A stretch of DNA of 64,000 nt from Marasmius tenuissimus (taxonomy: Eukaryota; Basidiomycota; Agaricomycetes; Agaricales; Marasmiaceae). Positions 36,253 to 47,878 of this stretch are shown one piece after another. Within the stretch, counting starts at the first letter, position 1; each line of letters begins with the position of its first letter. The notes beneath the pieces are model-generated. The model was not told the DNA's origin. It saw only the letters and a list, made by a program, of their open reading frames with translations, and did not search any database. Position numbers and translations under genes: made by a program. The DNA is taken from NCBI GenBank assembly GCA_029532415.1, contig JAQOTA010000053.1, positions 2,108,001 to 2,172,000 of the forward strand, in the 5' to 3' direction.

Positions 36253-37430
36253 TCACTCTAGTTCCACAAAGCAATCGGCCAGTCCATAGAGGACGTCATT
36301 GACCTTGTCCTCCGAAGCCTTCAGCCCATTCCTCAGGCAACTCTTATTCATATTCCCTGGGACATCCATTGTCGCCTCCCCATTCAGAAGCTTCTCCAAG
36401 AGATGGTTTGCGAGGTGGAGCTTCCTCAAAAGATCGACGTTCTGAATCCGTAGGGTGGTACTACCTCCGTCGCTCATCATCTTGAAGATCATCGTCGTCC
36501 AAATTGACTGCCATGCCTCACTGCACCGCCCTTGCATGAAACAGGTTGGATGATGGACCAGTGTCGGAGCGTTCGTCGGTAGCGCTTCGCATGCGCGACT
36601 GATGTTGTAATAACCTGACAGAAGTCGAATCTTCTGCTCTCTCGTCAGGGCGGATTTCAGGTTGGAGTTGTTCCACTCTTCACGTCCCTTGAGCATCATG
36701 AGATAGTAGGCCAGTCCGAGCAATGGTCTCAAGTTGAGTTTGTCGGCGACCGTCATAGCGGAGATGATATCCTCGGTTTGCCCAGTGAAAAGGAGGTCGG
36801 CCCACATCGGCTCTACCGCTTCATGAAGTTCTTCATGGTTACAGAGAACGGCAACTTCGGTCAGTTGTGTAAGGATCGGCGTCGAGTTGGCCTTGGGCAT
36901 GATATCGGAATTGGTTTGGCAAACGGTGAGCACATGTAAAGCCCAATTCTCCGTCGTCCGGAAACTGTATTTGTGAGCTATCCGAGCGAGATGAATGAAC
37001 CTGACAACGTCAGATTGGGTGCTGGGCATCTGAAACACTTCTGCAGGGCTGTTATGGGATGTCAGTATATAGAATGAATGCTTGGGGATGAAAAGGGAAC
37101 TTACAGAGCGTAAAGGGACCATAATAACGCCCTAAATTCCTCCGGTGTATCTCCGTGCAGTGCGATGGGATTGTCGTCGCTATCCCCCTCGCTGACAGTT
37201 CCCGAGCGAATATGGTCCAGAGAGAACATGCCCTCGAAAGCCGAGCCATCTCTACTCAGAAGATACCTATGAACCTAGGCACAAATACTGTATGTTAGCC
37301 AATGAGTACATGATGATATGTTGGACATACTCACCTTAAAGAGCGTATTCTCCACCCTGATAATTGTATTGCCCTCGGCTATGTAGTATTCCTCGTCATG
37401 CTCCAAACCAGACGATGAAGAAGCTCGCAT
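36253..37430 (-). CDS. BTB/POZ domain protein (agaricomycete type)
   Basis: Start at the ATG 37428-37430 (MRASSSSGLEHDEEYY). The N-terminal exons carry the short BTB form common in mushrooms: EYYIAEGNTIIRVENTLFKV, then HRYLLSRDGSAFEGMFSLD, then GDTPEEFRALLWSLYAL. The last and longest exon gives an all-helical region, LARIAHKYSFRTTENWALHVL, with later HEELHEAVEPMWADLLF and a C-terminal DCFVELE at the stop 36253-36255. Length is about 370 residues. BTB domains dimerise and may bring targets to Cullin-3 ligases; this fungal group is large and uncharacterised. Introns lie near 37345 and 37060-37105. Confidence 0.88.
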
Positions 37431-37719
37431 TGATAGAAACTTAGAGGAATGAAAGGAAAGGAAAGGGATTGTTGAAGGATGGTCACTGTGTGGACGGTAA
37501 AACGACAAGGCGATTACATCATGTAACATCCCGGTCTCCGGAACCGGAGGAGGAGACCGGAGCCGGGCATCAGACCGGTCACCGGGCTTCCTGCCGAAAT
37601 GAGTCGGCAAGATGCGGTAATAAATTCAATTCAGTCTGTTCACTTGTTCTGTAGTGGACACTTTATAGTAATAGCATGAACCGGGACGCAGAGTATTACT
37701 CTTTTCTTTCTCTACCCTC

Positions 37720-39694
37720 ATGTTCACCCCAGACGATGTGTCCGACCCCTTCTATCACCTCATGCAACCTCCGCCAGGCGAAACTCCCGAGGAAACATCC
37801 GCTCGTTTGAAGCGTGAAGCCGATGCTCAACGTGTGAGCGACGCGATCGACGAGGACATCAAGCATCAGAAAGCTTTAGCGAAGAGAAACGCAAATGTAG
37901 TCAAAGTCCTGTTGTTGGGTCAGGCCGAGAGCGGTATGTCTTCATCACATGTCTTGTCGGAGGGCAGGGTCTCGTTGTGTCGTCAGTGATTGACTAGCTT
38001 TGATCCCTATGGCAAGGCAAATCTACGACGCTAAAAAGTATGTTATTTCCAGTTCTTTGCCTTTTCGGACAGACACTAAATTTACCTCTTTACGATAGAC
38101 TTTCGTATGCGCTACGACCAAACTGCCTGGGATAAGGAGAAAGATGGTTGGCGGACAGTTGTTCACCTCAACCTAATTCGGTCTATCATAACTATCATCA
38201 CCCTCATTGAAGAAGAACTTGGCGGAGATGCCCATCTACCATTTGATAGAGGATCAGGTGATGAAGATGAAGAGGATGACCGTACTGCTGTTGGATCTTT
38301 TTCGGACCACGAATCAATCAACTTCGGAGACCGCCACCACCGTCTGATGGTTCGCCTCGCTCCTCTTCGTGGCGCAGAAGCAACTCTCCAACGTATCTTA
38401 GGCTGTGGGACTGACCATGTGAACCGCTCCACCCTCCCCATGGCCGCGACGCCCTTCGATACTCCCGTCCACGATCCTACAATCAAGAGGTCATTGGGTG
38501 AATTCGCTGTTCGTTGTTGGAAGGATGTCGTTCACCCAGAAGGACGTGAAGAGGACATGGAGCAATGCCATGGTGAATTGGAGGATGCAATTTCGACGAT
38601 AACTGCTTGCAGAGAGGATATGAAGGCGCTTTGGGAAGATAAACTGGTACAACATGCAGTTTCAAGAGGACGTACACGGCTACCCGACTCTGCCGCGTTG
38701 TATGCGTTCAACGTTCTATGTTCGCGCTCATTCCAGCTGACTTTCTGACATAGTTTCTTAACTCAAATCGATCGTATCGCTTCTGATGTCTACAAGGTAA
38801 CGGACGATGACATCGTCCGGGCACGTTTACGCACCGTTGGTACGATTGCATCGTGAACTCGGCTCAGAACCTCCTTTGATTGGTTTCGTTCGGTTTCAGG
38901 CATCCAAGAGTACAAAGTCACCTTCAAAAACACGGCCCGTGACATCGCTCGTAAGTCGTCACTTCCTATTTCCGGCCGGGCACTTTTTGCGATGGAATCT
39001 AATCCCGTATCGCTCGCAGGGGGAGACAGTTCATGGGAATGGCGAATATTCGACGTGGGTGGATGTCGAACAGTTGTAAGGATGGTCATCCGCTGCAAAT
39101 CAGAGTTGAGCCTGAAATCTTCATTCAGCGTGCTGCCTGGCTCCCCTTCTTTGAAAACACCAACGCCATAATATTCCTGTGTCCTCTGTCTTGCTTTGAC
39201 GAGCGATTAGAGGAAGACGGCCGGGTGAACCGCTTGGAGGACTCGACGTTGCTATGGCGTTCTATTTGTTCCACCAAGCTACTGTCAAGAACGCAGCTCA
39301 TCCTCTTCATGAACAAGTGCGATCTTCTGAAGAAGAAGCTCAAGCAAGGTGTTTTGATCAGGGGGTCATTAACGAGCTACGGAGACCGCCCCAATGAAGT
39401 CATGCCGTTTGTCAAGTGTATGTTTCCTTAACCTTCTCATGCTGTCGTCTCTGATCGATCTCCCATCTAGATCTGCGTGAAAAGTTCAAGGACATTCTCA
39501 AACTCAATTCTCCAGAACCTAGAGGCTCGTATATATATCCTACTACAGTCACGGTGAGGCTCCTCTCCTCTCCTCTCGACTCACCACTGACACTGAGCTC
39601 TGGGTGGTAGGACACACAAGCCACTGCAAAGACGCTGGAATCAGTACGGGACGGTGTCCTTCGCGAAAATCTTGTAAGGTCGCAGCTCATGTAA
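37720..39694 (+). CDS. divergent heterotrimeric G-protein alpha subunit
   Basis: About eight exons join into a G-alpha fold of the divergent agaricomycete group. G1 is GQAESGKSTTLKNF, split by two introns. The helical domain has a long acidic insertion (GSGDEDEEDDRTAV). Switch I is RARLRTVGIQE, keeping the catalytic Arg and Thr. Switch II is DVGGCRTVRAAW, where the glutamine needed for GTP hydrolysis (DVGGQR) is Cys. G4 is NKCDLL and G5 is TTVTDTQ in place of the usual TCATDT. The N-terminus MFTPDDVSD lacks the MGxxxS myristoylation motif, and the C-terminus LVRSQLM lacks the usual receptor-contact end. It would bind GTP but probably turn it over slowly; membrane attachment is unclear. Confidence 0.9.
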
Positions 39695-42114
39695 CCTGCG
39701 TATTCATTCGCAACTGCCACGTAAAGCACATGAGGCGCACGGCCTCTTGGGCGGGCGACCGGAGCGCCCTGCTCATGCTTTCCCAACATACTTTACTGTA
39801 CACCAACCTCCCATTGCCTAATGATTACGGAGGCTTCACCGAAGGGCACCTCCGCATACCTTCTTGTTAAGTGGTTACCCCGACATACCCAGTCGTGTTG
39901 ACGAACATTTCATGATCATTGGACATTATCATACCCCCTCACCCTCTGCTTCCTTTACCTGGTTGTCCCCGCATCACTTGCTCTTGTTTGTCCGCTTTCG
40001 TGGCTCCCTACTCATCGGTTCCTCTCTGCTCCCGTCCCCCGGCGACCCTTTCCTTCGACATTCCAACTCGCTTCTTGAAATCCTCGGTCCTACTGCATCC
40101 GCGCATCTACTCAGCACACGCGACCAATCTCATTGTCCCCATTACACTATCTTTTGTATTTTCAGCATGACCTACCCACACAATTGTTTATAGCTTCACA
40201 TGCATATCTCAAGTACATATCGCAGCTGTCATTCTGAGATGTATAATGTAACATTCCTATTTCTTGGTCCCTTCATCGTTTACTGTATGTATTGACTCGT
40301 GTTCTAGCGTCTCCGGGCAAATGATAGCGGAAAGATGGGCGGTCGCTGTAGGACGGCGCCCATCTATCACAGATTGGTGCTCGGAATGTTGGGAGGGAAT
40401 GGAATCAGACCAGATTCAAAGCCGTTCCATCAGCGCTTGGTTGATCTTGTTAGATCGCTTTCCAGTCCCCGTCCCAGTCCCAAGAGGATCCGCTCACTAC
40501 GGACTGAGATTGGAGGAAGGCTCAAATGCATACCTTCCGGAGGTAATATGGGCAGCTCCCGGTGGCTTCGAACCTATGGAACTTTACCCTGAGATCGACC
40601 AATGGTCGGTAGGCTATGCACCGTGTTTTGTATGTCGAATACGTGAATGTCACTTGCCAGCAGTCCCGAAAACCTCCTTACAGAGATTTGCCGATACTCC
40701 GTTTGAATTCAACCGGTGGCGGAAGATTCGTAGGTCACAAGTGCCTTGAACGTTGTCTGCCGTCCCCTCTATGAATGAAGATGAAACATTGCAACCATGG
40801 AAGCTCAAGGGTCGTAAGCTGTCGTACTGTATGTAAGGTCCATCACATATTTATCCGAGTCGGAAACCACAACTGTATTCGCCACCTTGGAAGGGGTACC
40901 GGAAAGTTGAACTGCCAAGCCAAGGTGCGAATTACCGTGGCAGCCACATTCACTGTCATTCATTTTGCTATACCGGCGGATGTCCAAATATAGTCGAATG
41001 CTTCCTCACAATCATTAAGAAAGTTTTCATTTCTGAGACTTGAATGGCTACGTACTATCACGAATGGCCTGTGAGATTGCAGCCTCGCATCGGGCAAACG
41101 AGAATGAGCCCCTGTATCAACAGTGTTGGTATGACCCTCTGGTTGAATTGCCTTACCTCTTTCTCTCGACCGTACGTCAGCACTTTAGTTTCTATAGCAC
41201 AGTAACGAGTCTGTCCAAGGCACGAATGGTTTTTCCTCAAAGGATTTTCCGTGCCAGGTCCCTGGTAACAGGTATCGTCGAAATGGTGGTTGTACCCGGA
41301 TGTAACAGATACTATTGCGAGGTAATCCACGCCCTGAATCCCGAGTGGACCGTCTTTCTCCACGAAAAATGGATGTTTCAAGGGTTGAGTGTTGAATATT
41401 GAATGCGATGGTGATTCTCACGCTGAACTTATTGCGGGCGAATGCCATGGTTCTACCGGGCAGCGGGGACAGTTGAACCCTCCAAGAGGGTAAGTGATAT
41501 AGTTCTCACTTGTTAGGGGGGCCTCGGCCTTCGTAGAGCTATGTGAGACTCACGAAAGCTAGAAACGGCCCTGTAGAAACGAAGCTGGCTAGTGTTATTC
41601 AATTTCGTACATACGCATAAATGGGAATTCCCTAAACGCACCGTCGACCGACCATTCTTATTCTCGTCCGAATGTTCTTCAACCTGCCGGAAACCAAGAC
41701 GGCCTTTCCGGATTCGGTCCAGCAGTGACTACGTCGCTCGGGTCTCCCATCGGTTTCAATTGGTTTGAATAAGAATACCAGATGGGGATCACAGATCCGT
41801 AGAATAGACCTCACTAAGTGATACTGGGAGTACCTCAGGACTCTGACTCCGAGGTCAGAGCACGCTTGGCATATTTAGGCCGGCGGCAGGATGGTGACGG
41901 ACTATTCATTCGTTTTTTCTTCCTGCCTCGACCTCAGCGGTGAGTCACTGACGAAAAAGCCGAGTCCAGATTGCCTTGAACTTACATTTCAATTCACTGA
42001 CCTAGCAGATCTTAGGTATGTTGGCGAAAGATGCGATCTCCCTTAACTAGACGTGGAAATCGTGGAATTTGCCAACTAAAGACAAAATACACATCAACTG
42101 ACCTGGGTCCTTCA
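39695..42114. other. gene-poor region between G-alpha and exopolyphosphatase
   Basis: 2.4 kb. The longest frame, 40264-40749 (+), starts at TTG (first ATG near 40321) and encodes about 140 residues with no known family. Pyrimidine-rich tracts near 39930-40050 look like a leader or 3' region. No supported gene. Confidence 0.45.
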
Positions 42115-43593
42115 TCACGACCCAGTGCGAGCAGGCTCCTCCAAAGCACGCCGCAGGACAGGCGCAGTCGCCTTCCGAGTGGCGTGGGCATTGCCTTGCT
42201 TGTATACCTTTATGATGAGGTTATCGTAGCGTGCGTGTGGCACAGGAGACGATTTGGAAGACTTGGTATACTTCTCAAATTTTTTGTGTCGTCCAGCACG
42301 AATCTCCTCGCTCTCCTCAAATGCCGTGAAAATTTTCTGAGCAACGGCGTCTGCGACAGAAGAAGAGGGGGCGTCGGTCCGTATAAGCCAGACCATCTCC
42401 CGTTTGTTCTTTCCTCGTTTCCCGTCTTTCCGTTTCTCCTTGCGAAACTGAGTCAAGACACCCAACACAGATGTCCCTCGCTCCGACATGTAATTGACGC
42501 CTTCAGCTAGAAGAGCGTCCAAGTTGCCTTCCTCCCCTGTACCAGCCCACTTCGTCAGGCCGACCGGAACCGTGGACAACCCTCCTTTGATCGTGGTTTT
42601 GTCACTGGGGTCGGATGAAAGCTGGACAGCGTAATCGTATTCCTTGTAATCCCGTTTCAACAACTCCCGAACGCTCAGATGGGAGACGTCGAACTTTTTC
42701 GAGGTAAGGGTTTCGGATAGGGTAGACAAGGGCGAGGCAGAACGAAGGAGCTGGATAATGGACTCTGAGTCCTGTGAAGGAGACGGAACTGGGGGGGACA
42801 TCGCCTGTCCAAACGGGGCAGTTGCATTAATCTCCGGTAACGTCTTTAGCAAGGCCGCAACGTCGTCTTTGGGGATCTCGTCTGGGAAACTTGCATTCCG
42901 GACAAGTGCAGCAGCAGCATGGAAGTCTAGTTCTGTGGCTTTCCCACCGGTCGAGGTTGGCTTCAGATTCGTATCGATAAGGATCGCGCTGAGTAGAAGC
43001 ATAGATATTTCGGGAGGTATAGTGTCTTTCTCCGTGTTGGTATTATTGTCGAGGATGTATGAAGCAACAAGAGACGCGCAGCTCCCAGCCGGGAAAATCA
43101 ATCGTGGTTTCGCAACATGATCATCGTTTTTGTACAGACCTTCATCTGCATGATGATCGATGACAGCCACGACCCGAGACTTCTCCTCATTCTCGTCTAC
43201 CCAATCAAATTCAGGCGCGAGTCTGTTGTGGTCAACGAGAGCAAACTCTCGCTGGGGCCACTTGGACTCGGGAATATCGGATAATAACAGTAGCTGATTT
43301 TCCGGTTCGTTGACACCAGCCAGAGCCAGGGCGTACATATTTTCTGCACGTAATTTGAGATCATTTCGGTGGATACGAATAAGCGGAATCGTGGGTTTAT
43401 GCAGATGATGAGTTTGGTGGTATGCATAGGCGATGGCGCATGCGATAGTATCGAGGTCGCCAGATTCGTTCCCCATTACAACTGTCCATTCGTTTCTCGA
43501 CAGCTTGGGTGCTGAAAGGATCGATGAAAGATATTTCTGTTTGCTAGAAGCGAGAAAATCTGCCAAAATTCTTCTCGTTGCTGAAGTCGACAT
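42115..43593 (-). CDS. PPX1: exopolyphosphatase (DHH family)
   Basis: A single-exon gene of 492 codons, unusual among its intron-rich neighbours. It removes terminal phosphate from inorganic polyphosphate chains in the cytosol. The DHH phosphoesterase motifs are in order: GNESGDLDTIACAIAYAYH (motif I), ALVDHNRLAPEFDW (motif II), VIDHHADEGLY (the DHH signature, metal ligands), and PAGSCASLV before the DHHA2 domain. The C-terminal domain includes LKRDYKEYD and VGLTKWAG. Length is somewhat more than yeast Ppx1 (about 400) because of Ser/Pro and Lys-rich insertions. The start at 43591-43593 is 66 bp from the divergent EMC2 start. Confidence 0.95.
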   Translation of the reverse strand: MSTSATRRILADFLASSKQKYLSSILSAPKLSRNEWTVVMGNESGDLDTIACAIAYAYHQTHHLHKPTIPLIRIHRNDLKLRAENMYALALAGVNEPENQLLLLSDIPESKWPQREFALVDHNRLAPEFDWVDENEEKSRVVAVIDHHADEGLYKNDDHVAKPRLIFPAGSCASLVASYILDNNTNTEKDTIPPEISMLLLSAILIDTNLKPTSTGGKATELDFHAAAALVRNASFPDEIPKDDVAALLKTLPEINATAPFGQAMSPPVPSPSQDSESIIQLLRSASPLSTLSETLTSKKFDVSHLSVRELLKRDYKEYDYAVQLSSDPSDKTTIKGGLSTVPVGLTKWAGTGEEGNLDALLAEGVNYMSERGTSVLGVLTQFRKEKRKDGKRGKNKREMVWLIRTDAPSSSVADAVAQKIFTAFEESEEIRAGRHKKFEKYTKSSKSSPVPHARYDNLIIKVYKQGNAHATRKATAPVLRRALEEPARTGS

Positions 43594-43659
43594 CGTGGTG
43601 GGAGAAGGAGTTTACTGGATTTACGTAACGGACGCGCGACACTGCAGTCCACGACAACG
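43594..43659. promoter_or_regulatory. compact bidirectional promoter, PPX1 / EMC2
   Basis: Only 66 bp separate the two divergent start codons, so leaders and core promoters of both genes must overlap or enter the partner's coding region. Confidence 0.65.
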
Positions 43660-44866
43660 ATGAGCCAACCCCAGTCATTGCCAGCTGCGCTCAAGACATT
43701 GGCCAACTACCGAGCGCATAGCACAAGAGCCTCACAAGATGTTCTACTGAAGAGCCGTGCAATCCTCAAAGATGCGAGAGCGTTAGCTTCAATGGGTGAC
43801 GAAGGTGTGCTCCTACGCAAGTCCGACCGGTGCTTGTTCTGACCTGGATACAGTGTGGGCATACATTGAGCAGGTCTTCTTAGCTGCTGTTGATGCCGGA
43901 AGGCTGGATGTTGCAGACGTATGTTAGCAACCTTTGATCAAACAGTGAATCCATATACTGACACGTCCTCCGCGACAGGAATGTCTTCACAAATTGTCGG
44001 ACAAATTCCCTGGCTCCACACGGGTAGACATCCTTGCCGGAATACGAATTGAAGCCTCAGAGTCACCGGAAGTGGCTCTCAAATTCTACGATGATATATT
44101 GAAGGAAGACTCGGCCAACGCTGTACGTTGACGCTATTCTTCGAGGCGAAACGCGACTAAGATTCACTTAGGCTGTCTGGAAACGACGTATCTCAGTCTT
44201 GAGACGCTCCGGAAAGGTTGACAGAGCTGTCGAAGAGCTCAAAGAATACCTCGACACATTCTACAACGACCTTGAAGCATGGGTCGAACTTGCCGATATA
44301 TATTCTTCCCATTACCAGTGCGTCTCGGTCGACTTTCTCTGGAATTATACTCATATGAGAACAGGTACTCCTCTGCACTGGCTTCCCTCTCCCATACTCT
44401 TCTCCTTGCACCCCAAAACCCGTTCTACACTCTCCAGTTCGCAGAAACAGCGTATACAGCAAACGACGTACCCCTCGCTTTCAAGATGTTCTCCGTTTGT
44501 ATCGAAATCGCTGAACGAGACCTCGACCCCGAAGAAACCGGCAAGTCGAAGGGGAAAGGAAAGGGCTTGGTCGACGATATCGGCTCAGATGAGAACGCTG
44601 GTATGGGTATTGCCACCAGAGCCTGGTACGGTGTGAAATTGGTGCGTTTGGCAAGTTCATGTTACTCTATCTTTCTTCTCAATCATGTTTAGTGCACGCG
44701 TATCTTACTTTCCTCATCGCCCTCGTCTTCTTCCGATACCCCACTGCCGAAAAGAAAAACCCTTGAACTTATGGATCAACTTGCCACAGAGCGGATATTG
44801 GCAACTTACTCCGCTAATGATGGCAAAAGGATTGGGAATGTTCGAGCATGGCTGGGTCGCTCGTAG
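43660..44866 (+). CDS. EMC2: ER membrane protein complex subunit 2 (TPR protein)
   Basis: Exons begin MSQPQSLPAALKTLANYR and join through introns near 43805, 43917, 44124, 44316 and 44642. The product is a tetratricopeptide-repeat protein; the repeats include VAVDAGRLDVADECLHKL-like, GIRIEASESPEVALKFYDDI, AAVWKRRISVLRRSG, EAWVELADIYSSHYQ and FYTLQFAETAYTANDVPLA. EMC2 is the cytosolic scaffold of the EMC insertase, which places tail-anchored and multi-pass proteins in the ER membrane. A Ser-rich and Lys-rich stretch (GKSKGKGKG) near the end is variable in the family. The last exon ends NVRAWLGRS with TAG at 44864-44866. Convergent with the ChaC gene. Confidence 0.9.
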
Positions 44867-45109
44867 AATGGGACGGAATTTCAGTTCTAACATTACTTTA
44901 GGATCTCGTAGTCGGGCTAGATGTTCATTATCATTGATTTCACTATCAGCTCTTCGCCCTTTTCTCGAAATTCCCGGTCTTCACGTCGCCATTGTTATTA
45001 GGGGGGGAGAGGTGTGGACCCACCTTCAGGGCTTCTGGGTAGCACCATCGAGAATTGGACGATAAGTCTATTTTCTACAAGACACCACATTGAATTTCTC
45101 GCAAGCTCT

Positions 45110-46471
45110 CTAATTCGAATTGGCGCCTTTATCAGCAATGGTTGCGTTCGTACGTTCGTCTAGAGCTCGCACTCTCGTCTGATGAAAAGAACTAGAAATT
45201 GAGCAACCATCCAGGACACCTCCAACGAGCCTTACCTCCAGTGCGTACAGGTGTGAATCGTGAGACTCGGGGGCGAGCTGTCGTACTGCCTTCACGAGAT
45301 TATAGAGATACTCCTGATTGGTGTGCGCGCAGTTGCAGAAGCTAAGAGGTCGGATTGAGTAGAAACGTACCTTGTTGGGCCCCGATGGTCCCACTGATTT
45401 CCATATCGTATGTGAGAGCGTGTCTAGGTGTTCAGAGCCAACTGATATGGAGGTTTCCGATGAGGTGTGGAAGCACAAACGACGTATAAGGAGCTTACTG
45501 AAGGATGGATTATCGTTCCTCCCGACATAGCACTGTAGACAGGCGTGAATGAGCCAAAACCGTCTTGTATCACGAATTGAGATCCTCCTACGTATACCTG
45601 TGCCAGAGCCAGAATGGGTTATTACCAGGCGCTGGAGATGACGCTCGAACTACTGGACCCACTCCGTGAAGTATGACTCGTTCCTGCCCTGTTTCGTGGT
45701 CTATTCCATGCACATCCAGCGTTTCCATGGTGTAACCGTCCTGAAAAAAGCCACCCGAGGTCAATAGCACTCCAGGGATGCAAACCTATAGGCGTCACGT
45801 ACCTTTTCCCGATAGTCTGTCGGAGGCAATTCGCAAAATGAATCCAACGGAAGTCCGCTTCTGGAGTTCAAGGCGCACCTAGGTAGTCCCGAACCTCAGC
45901 TTCGTATACGGGGTCTATCGTGTAGGCAATCCCTGTACCGATTGCTCGTTAGACCCATTAATCCACTCCTCCGTATTTGCGATGAATAGATACCCCATAC
46001 GACATCTTCCTGGGGAAAGTCATCCTGTAAAGCATTGAGCTCGCTTGTCCCTGTCGTAGAGAACGCGCTTGTGACTCGCCGATCCAGAGAATGTGTCCCA
46101 ATCTTCCTTGTGTACCAGCGTGACCACGCGTCCTGGGTTCTGGCCGGTGATATGTGAGTAGTTTGCAGACGAGGAAAGCGAGAACACTTTACATCTGGAG
46201 TGCCTCGATGATCATGCGACATTTGAGCGAATCGACGAACGTATCCTTTGAGAAATCCAGGTACTGGAGTGTCCGATTATCAACTTCTAGCCCTCTCGAT
46301 CAGTTCTTTGAGGTCCTTTCACCTTGAGCGATTACATGAGGAGGAGGCTGCGTATACTAGTAAGTAATGGCATATATTTGAATGAAACCTGCACTCTACT
46401 TTGAAGATTAACGAGCCATATCCGAATACAATGAAAGGCGGTTTAGTCTCAGCAGGTTGCGAGTCGGCCAT
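45110..46471 (-). CDS. ChaC-type glutathione-specific gamma-glutamylcyclotransferase
   Basis: About ten short exons on the minus strand. The start MADSQPAETKPPFIVFGYGSLIFK contains the substrate-site YGSLI motif. Then PGFLKGYVRRFAQMSHDHRG, PGRVVTLVHKEDWD, DDFPQEDVVWGIAYTIDP and YLDYREKDGYT, whose Glu is the family's catalytic residue. The C-terminal half has YVGRNDNPSF, WKSVGPSGPNKEYL and LAPESHDSHLYAL. The enzyme splits glutathione to 5-oxoproline and Cys-Gly in the cytosol. One intron (46079-46025) has GC-AG ends with donor GCGAGT; using it restores SGSDDFPQ in frame. Exon choice between about 45760 and 45530 is not settled. Stop at 45110-45112. Confidence 0.88.
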
Positions 46472-46757
46472 ATTGAACGAGGAAAAGATGCTTGCTGTAG
46501 ATGTGGTAGTCTAAGATGAAAGTTAGTAATAAAGAAGAAAAACTCTATCGAGTTGGTAATGAGTTGTAGATGGTGCAAAAGCAAGTCAATATTGCGGCGG
46601 AATGGTCACGTCCCGAGTCCCGACTTGTGCCCGGCTTCGAAATCCGGCGGGCATTTCACTCATCCGTAGGAAAGATTAAATCACCAATAAAAGACGTGGT
46701 ATAAAGGTATATACAGTACATCCTCAAAAGCCCGATATTGGAATAAGCACAAAGGTT

Positions 46758-47628
46758 TCAAACAAGGGAGGGTGTGGGAGTTGAGACATGGGAACATGAA
46801 CCGAGAGAGGGAGAACCGTCCAAACACCATTCAGCTCGATCCCTCATATCCTTCTCTCCTTCGTCACTTGTGCAGAAATGATCCAGACTTGAAATGGACC
46901 CGCAGCTCGACACCAACGTTGAGCCAAGTCCAAACAAAAAACTTGTAGCCTCCGATCTTCCTGAACCTTTCTGAGAGTTGTCGTATTCGAGAGACCGCGA
47001 CGGTTCGGTGAGCCAATTATCAGCAGACTTTGAGGGAGGAAGACTGGGTATGTCGTTGCGGACCACCGCGAGTGTGACAGTAGGCGACGAGTATTGACTG
47101 GAGAATGAGAAGGGACTGCCATCACAGAACAAGAACCTGTCTAGTGAGTAGCCTGACTTTCGAGGTGGGGTACAGGGTAGAGGTGAATCCAATGTTTGAT
47201 TTCCGAGGGTATGGTCGAGGTCAGGTGCGTCGTCTTCCATAGGCACGGTAAAGTTGGTTCGCGTGTTTTCTTCCAAGAGGCGTGAGTTCTGTGTCGGGAT
47301 GGGTCATCTATGTTGAGAGTCGATGATTCGAGACACATACAACAAGGTCCCGCAAAGGCTGGTCTTTGGCTTTGAAGACAACGTTCACATCCGAGCAGTC
47401 GAATACACGCTTCGAACGCGGTTTGGCAGCTTTTTGCGGTCGCAGGATGCTGAGTGCTCATACATAAACGCAGGAAAAGCAGATAAACTCACGCGTTGCG
47501 ATAGCCGAAATCCAGTCATTGACCAGGAGCTCATCTGGGCTGGCAAGATATACACGCTTGTTTCGTCGCCTACATTCACTGGAGAATCCCTTGATCGCGT
47601 CTAGTCCAAGTCCCTGTCGTTTCGCCAT
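46758..47628 (-). CDS. hypothetical Ser/Pro-rich protein
   Basis: Three exons splice in phase: MAKRQGLGLDAIKGFSSECRR..., then PAKPRSKRVFDCSDVNVVF, then a last exon opening NSRLLEENTRTNFTV and ending HVSTPTPSLV. The N-terminal 110 residues look folded and basic (RRRNKRVYLASPDELLVNDW), while the rest is Ser/Thr-rich with CTPPRKSG, a proline-directed kinase site. No family recognised. An upstream exon is possible, since an acceptor-like CAG lies 10 bp before this ATG. It is divergent from AP-1 sigma with 250 bp between starts. Confidence 0.55.
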
Positions 47629-47878
47629 GAACTCGAAACTGTAGAATGAAAATCACGTTAAGTCCACGAAACCTCGTTCTGACTATACAGCCCACATACA
47701 GTGACAGATAGAAGTCCTTTCAAGATGCTATGATAGCACGGTAATGAGCGTAGTGAGTAGATTGTTGTGAGATCGAGACGTTGAGTTTGATGGTAGTTAG
47801 AGTGACTCTAGGCAACCGCGGTTCGGGCAAGGTGATATTTCGAAAATTCAGCCGACTTAGCGCTCAGATGCGCTCATC

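Noticed and set aside
40264..40749. 161-codon plus frame between G-alpha and PPX1
   Set aside because: Begins at TTG, no recognisable domain, no flanking exon signals.
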